Part shown: positions 20,839-33,300 of the stretch, in pieces
Layout of the letters: each line of letters opens with the position of its first letter
Numbering within the stretch: position 1 is the stretch's first letter
Assembly: GCA_023231475.1 (NCBI GenBank)
Contig: JALJEE010002290.1
Location: 1 to 38,204 of the forward strand
Length of the DNA: 38,204 nt
Origin: Seison nebaliae
Lineage: Eukaryota > Rotifera > Pararotatoria > Seisonacea > Seisonidae
Reading direction: 5' to 3'
Notes under the pieces: model-generated
The model's input: only the letters and a program-made list of their open reading frames with translations
Database searches by the model: none
Told to the model about the DNA's origin: nothing
Translations under genes and position numbers: made by a program

Positions 20839-20868
20839 AAGATTCAATATTATTCTTTATTGAATCTT
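20839..20868. repeat. inverted repeat, 11-bp perfect arms
   Basis: Arms AAGATTCAATA (20839-20849) and TATTGAATCTT (20858-20868) with an 8-nt loop. Confidence 0.75.
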
Positions 20869-20945
20869 AACTGAAATACTTTCCAACTAAAATTGAAAAG
20901 GCTATTGTTGTTCTGTAAACTGATGTTGTTAATTCTACACATCAT

Positions 20946-20965
20946 CATTGGACGTACATCCAATG
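20946..20965. repeat. inverted repeat, 7-bp perfect arms
   Basis: Arms CATTGGA (20946-20952) and TCCAATG (20959-20965) around a 6-nt loop. Last hairpin before the MDN1 upstream region. Confidence 0.5.
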
Positions 20966-21304
20966 AATGTCGTTGTGAAATAAAGAGAAATTTATTAAAT
21001 TCTTAAATTGGAAGCTTATCTGTTTTAGGCTTTTCTTCGACAGAATAATGGGAGTAAAACTTATTTATGTTTTTATGGAACTTATATTTTATCTTTCAAT
21101 TATCACCAAGATAAATTGAACGTTTTCTTAAGCTATTCCTTCAAATACTTTTTATTTATTATTTTTATTGGAGAAATGTTTGAAGAAGATCTGACCATGA
21201 TATCTAGATGGAAAATATGACAATAATTTCTAGTATTTGGTAGATAAGTGAATTGAATTTAAAATTGAGGCTGCAGATCAACACGTTAGTTTTAAACGTG
21301 AACG
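20966..21304. other. upstream region of MDN1
   Basis: AT-rich sequence that should carry the MDN1 promoter and 5' UTR. I see no clear TATA box, initiator or repeat. Confidence 0.4.
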
Positions 21305-24300
21305 ATGATGGATGATGTCTTATATTACGATATTTTCCAACTCTATAAAATAGTTCATGGATTTTCGGACGACAGTGTTCGTTTCTTAGAAAAGGAATTC
21401 ATTGCTCAAAAGTTGACATATATATTATTCAACGAGAGGAAAGATCGACAATTTAGTTTCCTAATCACTTATGGATTGAATATTTTGAATTATTTCATTC
21501 AATTACATATAGACAAACATGGAACTAACCGTCAAAAATTCTTTATTGATTACATATCGATTGCGGCACATTTGGAGAAGTTATCATGTTATTATGTTAA
21601 TTTTAATCGATCACTTATGGAGGAGATGGAATTGGTGAAGGAATTAATTTTTTCGAAAGCGGATACACGTCTTCTCCTCAGTTATCGACGATTGTTATTG
21701 GAATCATCGAATGTCTGGTATCGTCTTTATGACGAAGAATTATTCGATAATATTGAAGGCAATTTATCGATTCGGAATGATATTAAAAGATTGATAAAGA
21801 TTGGAAAGGAAAATTTGTGGGATAAGAAACATTCATCAATTCATCTCGATATTTTTCGTGATGATTTCTATTGGATGGAATTAGAAGCAGAAAAAGAGGT
21901 TAAAGATGGAATAATCAAATGGTTCGCCATGGAAGATGGGAAACGATTACCATTGAATACGTACGAGAATGATCGTGAAATGATTAAGAATAAATTGGTG
22001 AATAATATTACTCTACCGAGAAATTTGAAAGTTTATGGTTCGTTTCTCATATTTCTTTCGAAACAAGAAGATAATATATCACAAATGGAATTGACACGAT
22101 TCCATATGAATGATGAGATAAGAAATCGAGAAATGGAATTAATCAAATTTATTCATCATTCAAATATTCCTGCATTCTTAATTTCGGGTGAAATCGGTTC
22201 AGGAAAAAGTAGTTTTGTGAAATATTTTGCGAATAAATTGAGGAGGAATCTCATCCAAATTCAAATGCATGATTCTCTCGATATCAATTCATTGATTAGT
22301 ACATATCGATTCAATGAATCATCATCGAATGAGATTCAAGTTGTCAACGGAATTTTAGTTGATGCAATGGAGAAAGGAAAGATTGTTCTGATTGAGAATG
22401 TGAATTATGCAAATGAATCAATCATCTCTTTCTTCCTTCATCTTATGAGACAAATGAGAGAATATGAAAACGTTTCCAATGATCCACATAATGCATATGA
22501 AGAAGATCGTTGTTATGGTCGAAGATATCATATTCATCCAGAATTCATGTTATTCTTTACGATCGATAAGAATGAAATGAAAATAGAAAATCGAAATAAT
22601 CTCTTGAAATTTTTGATGAAGGAATTACCATTGATCAATGTATCAGATCATCTTGTTCCCGGATTTGAAGATGGAGGAAATTTAGAGAAATATTTAGAGG
22701 AATTTATTGGGAGAATGTTTAGAAGATTGAAGAGAATTGGTGGAGTGCTCTCACGTGTCTTCCTCCAGATGAAAGAAATAATTGGAGATAATCGAAAAAG
22801 AAATTATCGTCGACAATATACATTCCGTGATATAATTCGATCATGTAATTTATTAATGGAAAGAATTGAAACGAATAAAATCGTTGATATCGATTGTCGT
22901 GAATATATTCCACTCATTTATATCGTTTTATTATCAGTGTATGTGGGACATTTGGGATCATGTGATGAAGAGCGATTGATTGTTCAGAAACGAATTGGAA
23001 CAATTCTACAAATCGATTTCCATCAATTTGATGTATTAGAAAATTATTCATTAGTGACGAATATCCATCATGTTTGTGATGAATGTAGTGCTTATCAGAT
23101 GAATGAGGAGGAAGTGAAAACAGAAACATTTGTAGAGATTGGTGAGAGTCTTCGTTTACTTCAACATCTCAATGTTTGTATTCAATTAAATGAAACGGCA
23201 TTAATTGTAGGAGAAACAGGATGTGGGAAGACGACATGCATCAAATATTTAGCAAGTCAATTTCATCAGAAACTTGTTACCATCAATATGAGTCATGATG
23301 TAGAATCACAAGATCTCATCGGATTTTATCGACCTACTGAAATTCTTTCTATACTTAAAAGAATATTTGATCAATATCTCAAATGGTTCAATATTTGGAT
23401 GAGACTGGCTACATATCTCGATCAACGAACGAGAATTACTCTCAGTAAGAAAGTGGTGAGTACATTAAATCATGTACATGATTGGTTGTGTGAAAATTTC
23501 GAGAAAGTAACACTCCATAATTTTCATACATTCCGTCAACGACTTCGATTCAATTTGGAAATTATATTATTGTTAATGGAACGAGATGAAAATAATCAAA
23601 AAATAGTTCATAATCTTATCGATCAATTAAAGAAGATTTCTTATGGGAAATTGAATAATAATCGACGTCATATTTTTTTTGAATATCAAATCGGAATTTT
23701 AACGACAGCTATCGAGAATGGACATTGGATTCTTTTCGATGAAATAAATATGGCATCTAACGAAACATTACAAGTGATTATACCATTATTAGAAATGAAT
23801 GAACGATTACCATCAATCACTCTCTTCGAACGAGGTGATGAGAAACCGTTGAAGAGACATGAGAATTTCCGAATGTTCGCTACAATGAATCCATCAAGTG
23901 ACGTTGTTAAGAAAGAATTACCACCAGTTATTCATCAGAAATTCTTTGAACATTTCATGACGGAACCGACAGGAAAAAAAGATTTGGAAGAGATCGTATC
24001 GTCATATTTGAAATATTTGAATTCAGATCGTCGTGATCCGATTGTTGAGAAGATCGTTGACATCTATCAAACCATCAAACGACGATCGAAACATGTGACG
24101 GTTTGTTTGAGGAATTTATGTCGTTCAATGAGATCGTTCGCTTCTTTCTTGAAACATTTCACTATAAAACAATCATTATTTCATTCATTACAAATGGCCT
24201 TCGTCACTTCAACATCAGACGAATTAATTCGGAAAGAAATCAGTTCACTTATCAATTCGACGATAGCTGATCTGCCATTACATTTCAATCTTTTTCTCAG

Positions 24301-27300
24301 AAAAGATGATAAATATTTGAATGAAGAGAATTATGAAATGATCGAAGGATTTCCTCTTCGAAGAGTGAATGATCGAAATAAAATAACAGATAATATTATC
24401 AATGAATTATTAAATCGAAATACTACTACTACTATTACATCAGTCACTCCAATGCAACATATTATTACGGAGAGTGTTCGACGGAATGTTGAGATAATTG
24501 CCAGATCGATTTTTGATGAGAATCATTATCCAATGTTATTGGAAGGAGAGACGAGTGTTGGAAAGACATCTGTTATCACATTTATCGCTAATAAATTAGG
24601 TCGTCGATTAACTCGAATTAATAATCATCAATTTATTGATGTGCAGGATTATGTTGGAAGTTATTCGTTGAATGTTAATGGATCAATGAAATTCAATGAA
24701 GGTGCTCTCATTCAAGCGATGAAGAATGGTGATTGGATTCTTCTCGATGAATTGAATTTAGCACCAGCAGCTGTTTTAGAATCTTTGAATTGTCTCCTCG
24801 ATGAAAATAAAGAATTGACGATATCGGAAACGGGCGAAATAGTGAAAGCTCATTCTGATTTCATGTTATTCGGAACTCAAAATCCTGCAGCTCGTTATGG
24901 AGGACGGAAACAATTATCGAGAGCTTTTCGAAATCGATTTATCGAATTGAATATTTACGAACCACCATCATTAGAAATTGTGGAGATTCTCGAGAAACGA
25001 TGGAATATGCCAAAAACATATGCTCGATTATTAGTGAAAGTGTCGAATGAGATCGAGAAACATCGAAGTAAATCAGGAATTGATGCTGGTATGAGACATG
25101 GTTTGGTGACATTAAGAGATTTGTTCCGATGGGCAAATCGATATCGATTAGGTGATATGGAATGGAAAATCGATTGGAAACAATATCTCGCTGATCATGG
25201 AATGATGTTGTTGGGAGAACGTTGTCGAGAGAAAGATGATCGAGAAATGATCCGTCAAATTTTAGAGAAAACCTTTTCCACCAAATTGTCCGATGATCAT
25301 TTATATGGAAAGAATGCCAAATCGAATGTAACGAAAAATATCATAAAAAAATGTTTGAAAATTTTGAAAGATGATGGAATCAAATCAGAATTCCAATTGT
25401 CTTTAACGAAGAATTTATTGAAGACGATCGTTCTCTCCATTGTGGCAATGGAATATCAGGAACCAATATTGTTAGTAGGAGAAACGGGAATTGGAAAAAC
25501 GAGTATTTGTCAATGGATCACTTCTCTCTATTATAATTACGAGAAAATGAATAATAAATTAGATATTATCAATTGTCATTTGAATTCGGAAACATCTGAT
25601 TTTATCGGTACTTTGAGACCATCACGTGGTGGGAAACATTTATTCGAATGGTATGATGGTATACTTGTTAGATGTATGGAAAATGGATATCATCTCTTAA
25701 TCGATGAAATATCGCTAGCTGAAGACGCAGTAATTGAGAGAATCAATTCAGTTTTGGAACCAGAACGAACGATTTATTTAACGGAAAAATTCCATGCTAC
25801 TCAAGAAATGATAGATGATGATAACGATGATGATGATGATGATGATGATGATATAGGAAAGAAACGAAATGCAGAAGATGATAATTGTGAAGGAGAAAAA
25901 CGAATTCGATTAAACGATCCTTCATCAAATCAGGACAAATCTGATCATTCGTTAAATAATCAGACGGTTGATAATGAGAGAATTGTGGAAGAGAAATATG
26001 ATCATATGAAAATTGAATTAAAAGCGAAAAAATCATTCCGTTTATATGCAACAATGAATCCTGCTGGTGATTATGGAAAGAAGGAATTATCGACAGCTCT
26101 CCGAAATCGTTTTACAGAAATTTGGATGGAGGAATCATTCGATATTGATGAATATTTCAATTTGGCAAGTAATCGATTAGTTCGTTCATTAACAAGATTA
26201 CCAAAAGGAACACATGATCGTTTCACTAGAATGTTGGTGGATTTTTGGATGGAATTTAAAGAAGATAAAAATAATTTATTAGCAACAACAACAACAACAA
26301 TAACATTGAGAGATTTTGTGAATTGGATACGTAATGCGATAGGAATTTATGAGAGGAAAACTGATCCATTATTTGGAAATGCTCAATCAATTTTTACAGG
26401 AATTGTCGATTCATTTATGATAACGATTGGTTATTATATTGGGACTGATTATTATACAAATCGATTGGAAGAATTGACGAAACAATTCGTCATTAATCAT
26501 CCACGAGCGAAAGAAAAAAAAATTTATTTATCATATTTAACACGTCAATCCATGTCGATTTTTTCCCCTCAATTCAATTTAACTTTTCCCATTAGACAAC
26601 AATTGAAATCGAATGTTTTTGATTTTACTAACGAAACTGCCCAACGAAATTTACGTCGTCTCATCAAATGTATTTCGGTTGAAGGACGTGCAATTCTTAT
26701 CGAAGGTCCACCAGGTACTGGTAAAACAGCATCAATCGAACGTTTGGGATCATTAATGGATATTGATGTGAGACGAATAAATTTATCGAATCAAACTGAA
26801 TTATCTGATTTATTCGGAAGTGATTTACCTAATATTGATGAGGAAATGATTGTCAATTCACAAGAACAATCGAAAGAATTATTCAAATGGATAGATGGTC
26901 CAATGTTAGCAGGAATGAAGAAAGGTGATTGGATTTTATTAGATGAAATGAATCTCGCTTCACAAGCCGTATTGGAAGGATTGAATAGTTGTCTCGATCA
27001 TCGAGGTGAAGTTTACATTAGTGAATTAGATCGAATATTTAAAATTAATTCACGTTCACGAATTTTCGCTACTCAGAATTCAGCGGAAACATGTATCGGT
27101 CGGAAACATTTGCCAAAATCATTTTTGAATCGTTTCATGAAATTATATTTCGAACAATATCAAATTAGTGACATGAAACAAATTGTAGAAATAAAATATG
27201 GGAAGAAGAATAAGTTCGATCTCTTTAACATCATTCCTCAAATCCTTCAACATTTCCCATCATCTCTTTATCATATCAATATTCGAGATGTGGAGAAATT

Positions 27301-30300
27301 TGCCGTTCTTCCAACTACACAACTCTCAGAACAACAATTGATTATATTATTGAAATATTATTTATCCAATTTATTCAATGTGGATTGTGAGAGAGTTATC
27401 GATGAAATATTTCCAACATATGCAAATCATTTTCAAATGATTCTCTATCATTCTCCTCTCAATCTCATCAAAAAGAGAAAAGATAAATATTATTTAATGA
27501 AAGAAGAAGAAGAAGAAGGAGAAAATGAGGAAGAGAAACAATTGAAATCTTTCGATATCTTCAATTTACCTTATTGGCGTCTTCCTAATAAATTAGATTC
27601 GAATTTCATTCAAATTTTAACAATTTTCAAAAATTGTCTTTCCTCATTCCCTAATCAACTCTACACAATCACATCTGATCTCTTTCCATCTGTCATTCGA
27701 TCACTTCGTATTCTTTCTACTCATTTTCATATAAATTTACTCTCATTCGTTTGTCACAGTGAAATGGAAGCAGATGATTTATTCGGCACTTATGAACAAT
27801 ATAATCTCAATCGAACACTTAACAAATTCCTCGATAATATCTTCCTTCGACAACGCAGTCAGAGTATATTAAAAGAAGAATTACGAGATCTTCGTCAAAC
27901 ACATCGATATTCATCAAATGGGAAAATGATACGAGAGAAATTGATTTGTATCGATCAAATAATCAAATCAGAATTTACGAGTTTGAGGAAAGCGTTCGAG
28001 AGAATGAAAAAAACGTTCCAAATCGATTTGAACACATTCCAATCCGACGAATATAATATGGATCATTTAAAAGGAAAATTTCAATTTGAAGAATCAAAAT
28101 TCCTGGAAATGGTTCGCAAAGGTGGTTGGGTCATTATGGAACATGCGAACTTATGTTCTCCTTCATTTATCGATCGATTGAATTCATTATTCGAAACAAA
28201 AGGAGAATTAATCATTAATGAAAATATTGGAACATATTCGATTCGTGCACATTCAAATTTCCATTTATTTCTTCTCATTCATCCTGATGCTCGAAATGAT
28301 AAACAATTATCAGCTCCACTCATCAGTCGTTCTATTCAATTGAAATTTTGTGAAGAATTGAATGAAGAGAAGAGTATCATTGCAAAACATTATCAATCAT
28401 TATTGACGAATGAAAAACTTTTTCATATTCTTCAAAGAAATTTCAGTTTTGATGTATCGGATGTTTATGATAAAGTGATCGATATTAATTGTTGTGAGAT
28501 TTTATTGAAAGAGAAGAGATTATTCGAATTCGTCTATTTTTATTTGTTCGATGACGATATACGATTAAAAGGCAACGAAACCGTTACTAACATCAAATTA
28601 TCAGGATTCTCATCAATTCTCATCAATTTCCTTTTCAAATTTTACGAAGAGATTCGCGTCGATAAATTATTCTTCGAATATACAATCGATATTATTCTCA
28701 TTCGATCTTATTTCCAATCAAAACGACGTCATCCAATTCTTCATGACATTTATCGATTCCTTAATTTGTATCTAGTCTACCGTTTGTATGGTGCGAGATA
28801 TTTACATTTGTCCATGTTCCGTGGTGTCGATAAAATCGATAGACATTATAATATTCTTATGAATTATATGTGGGAGGAACGTGAAGAGGAGAATGGACAA
28901 TTCCATTCGATGGAATTACCATCATATAATGAACCATTCAATTTCCAGACGAATAATGACGAGAAGAATTCGTTGGAATGTTATTTCAAATTTTTCATAA
29001 TTATTCATCGACTAAAAATTAAATCATACGAATTGTCGATAGAATCTCTCATCGAATTGATCTACCGAACTCGTTCTTCCGTCTACCTCCAATCACTCAG
29101 ACGATTATTAAACGAATATTTGAAATATTTAAAAAATCAAAATTTGTTGGATGTTAATCGAATGAAAAGTTCATTCTCTCAATATTTCCCATCAGAATAT
29201 TCCCATTTCAATAAATGGACGTTAATGCAAACGATTATCGAATTCAATCGATTCGACATCTCACAAATAGAAAAGAAGAAAAAGTTACAACAATTGGACA
29301 TTATGCCAATGGATGATTTTAATCGATTTTCTCTCGACATCATTCGAAAAGATGATTTTTTGAAAATGATTCATAAGAAATTATTTGAAACGATGAAAAA
29401 TGGTGAATTATCAAAAAATATCAAATCGTTACCAATGCCTAATTTGTTGGAGATTTGGAAAGCTGATTTCGATACATTACTACCCAATTATGTATTCGTT
29501 GAAATAGTGAAGAAGTATGCATATTATCAAGTTGATGAGATTAAAGAGAAATTGCTCAATATTTATGAGACAAAAGGAAAACTTCGAAAATCCATTGATA
29601 TGGAACGATGTGAAATGCTTCGACAATTCTATTTCAAAGATAACAACAACAACAACAACAACAATAAGAAGAATAAGGACAAGAAGGAAAATAGTGAAGA
29701 TATGAATAGTGATTTGAGTTTTCATCGATTAACCATCACCGACATCGAATGTGAAAAAGAATTGAATTTTGATATAATTAAATTATCCGAATTAATTCCG
29801 TTTGATGAGTTCAATGTTCTTTATAAAGCGCTCAGTCTTTCACTCTCCAACAATGACGATGTACAATCCAATATGAAACGATTTGTCTTGCCAGTTATTG
29901 ATCGATTGATGGCAGCATATGATTTATCTGGTTTGAAATCGCTCATATATTATCAATTACATATTATCGCTCAATGGCGATTATTTTCACGTCAACAACG
30001 TCGAATGATGCATAATACGTTGATATATGATGGGAATGTATTAAGTGCAAAATTGAATGTACAATTATTGATTTATTATCATTCGGAAATCTCTCCCAAT
30101 TCCAACTTTCTCCAATTGGAAGAGATGCGTCATAAATTTTTATTTCGAAATATTTATATGAATTTAATGGAAATGAAACAAAAAGGATTGACCACTTTCC
30201 ATCATCTCGATGACGAAACTGATGATGGTATCATGGATGATGAGATCATGTCACAAACAATGACAATAAATGACGGAAATTTCGGAGAAGAAAATATTTC

Positions 30301-33300
30301 CGATATATCGTCGATGGATGAAGAGATTTGGGAATTGGTGAAAAATTCAGCTCAATTAATGATGAAATCACAAAAGAATCGAAAGACGATAATGGAAGAT
30401 ATGAAAAATTTGAAAGATATTATCGCACTCTTCTCTCTCTACACTCTCCAACAACAACGGAAGAATATGCCAAATAAACGACACGTATATATGTCAGCAT
30501 TTTGTATGCTTCAAGAATTGATAGCAATGACGAAACAAACGAATGAAGTGAGAAATTCTTTTCTTTTCCTCTCATTCAAACGAATTCTTATCGATCCCAC
30601 CACTTATCATCAATCGATTATTGAACGAAATCGTTCTCGTTATGATGGAAAGAAACGGAATTCAGCCGTCATTGACGTATCGGAGAGATTAGAGAAATTG
30701 ATTGAACAAATTAATTTGAAAGTGAAAGAACTTCTTGAAGTATTCGTCGATGATTCACGATTGGAAGAAATGAAACGGAATTTCTGTGAATATTTCCATC
30801 GAAAACGATCCATTCCAAATATTCTCGTTTGTGCCACTCTTCTCAGGAAACATGTCATCGAATTTAATAAAAACGTTTCAGCAAAACGATCATTCCCAAC
30901 AATCATCATCGATCAATTGAGGAGAATCACAATCCAATGTCGTCAATTGGAATTGGATGATTTGAAAAATATTCTCATCGAAACAGAAAATTCGACTCAT
31001 ATCTTCGCCTTAAAATGGTTTCCAATGCTCATTTCACTCTTCACCATCGACCAATTAGCATGTCGATCCTTCCATGAAATAAAAACGATTATCTTCGATT
31101 TCATAACAAATTCGTCTGTTGGTGAATATCGTCAACGTGTCAATATTTTAGGAATGCTCCTCAATTATTTAAATTATCTAATCAGTGAAGATGATGGTGA
31201 CAAATTAGAAAGGAGATGGAAAATATTGAAATATTTAAGGAAATTTGTGCGTATTCTTTACGAATTCCATTCATATAATTTCATTTTCGAAAATAATGTT
31301 CAAAATTATCGAACATTATCTAACTCGTTTGATGTGAAATTGAAGAGTCAAATTAAAATTCTTTCATCTTTACTCAGCAATTGTTCGATAAGTGACAATT
31401 ATCGTTCGACTATCACAAAATGTTTTGACGTCCAACGAGAATATGGTGCCAGTCTAAAAGAACCGATTCATTCCATACGATGGAATTGGAAACATGTGAA
31501 GAAATTTGATGGAATTTCTTTTTTGAATCAATTTAAATTTGTCTATTATCTCTCTCGTGATGAAAGTCGTTTAATGGTCGATTATTTGAAATATGAACGA
31601 GAAGAATTAAATTTGAAAGAAATGAAAGAATTGACGATATCTCTTTTGAATGATTATGGTGATGAGAGTGGAGAGATTCGACGTCGTGCTCAATCATTCC
31701 AGAAAGAAAGAAAATTAAAGAAATTCGATGAGGAAATTGTTGAAAAGGAGAAAAAAGATTTGGCTCGATCAGCTAATCATCTCCAACAGAATTTCCAATT
31801 AACTCTCAAACAATTATTAGATAATTTATTCAAATTCAAATTATCATATCGGAAAGGTGAACGACTTCTTCATCAATTCGAAAAGACATCATTAACACAA
31901 CTTATATTCAATCATCAAACACTTCATCAATTAATCATTGAACGAGAATTGAAGAAAAAAGAAAGAAAATTTCCATATGTACATCAATGTGAAGAATTGG
32001 GAAATTCTCTCTTGAATTTGGAAGTGATATTACTCAATTCTATTTTCAATAATCCAAATCTTCGTAATAATCGGAAGAAAGAGAAACATAATTTATCGTT
32101 AAAAGGATCGAAGAAATTGATTCATCAACTCACTTCATATCTCATTCATTTCATCGATGAATCATTTAAGGAAATCGTTATGATGGATGAACTTATTAAA
32201 CGATGGAATGAATCGAAAAAACATTTCCATCTTTTCAATTTGATTATCTCATGTAAATCAGTTCGACATTCATATTCGACGGAAATAGAAACGAAAATTT
32301 TTGATAAATTTATCGGTCAACTAATCGAATTACAAACGATTCTTCAGTTCGATAATGAGTCAATAGAACAAACGACATTGTTAACGAAATTAGATTTCTT
32401 CATTGAATTTTTGAACGATGTTCAATGTCAATTAAGTGAATGGAATGTTTTGAGAATGTCGAATAAACATTTGAATTTTATGCCATATTTAATTCGTTTG
32501 AATGAGAAACAAATAAAAGAATTGAATTTGATGAGAGAGATGAAAGAGATAGATATAATTCAATTATTGGATAGAACAATTAATTGTGGAAAGAAATATT
32601 TTGAAGAGAATATTATTAATTCCATTAAATCCAATTTCTCTTATCTCACTTATATTTTAGAAGAGAATTCGACAAATTTCTTGAAGAATTTTCCGAATGA
32701 AGAAGAAGTGATGGAATGTCTCATACATCCGACTTTGAATGAAGCAGAAATATTATTCCGTTGTGAATTACAATCAATATCGAATATTTGGAGGAAACGA
32801 TCAGAAATTGGACGGGAAGATTTGATGGAATTAATGGAATTGAATAATAATCTCTCCAATCGATATGGAGTGGAGAAGTTTTATGTGAAATTCTTGAAAC
32901 TTTCTCTTCAACATCCACAAGAGAATTACGAGGAATTGAAGAAATTATGGAAAGAAGAAATGGATATATTTAATGCGATTTTAAAAGAACATTTTAAACG
33001 TCATTGTGAGAAACGTGAATTGTTAAACGATCTCATCAAATTCATCATTTATTCGAATGAGGAAGATATTTGTAATTTCGAAGGAATTGATCTTTGTTTA
33101 GAAGAAGAGAAACAACAACAACAACAACAACAACAGCAGAGTGGTGATGATGGAAGTGAAACGGAACCGAGTGGAATGGGTGATATTCAAGATGAAGATA
33201 TAATGGATGATGGAACGAAGAATGTATCAGATGAGATACAATGTGAAGAAGAGATCGAAGGTTTACGTAATGACGATAAGGATAAACCGAATGAAATTGA

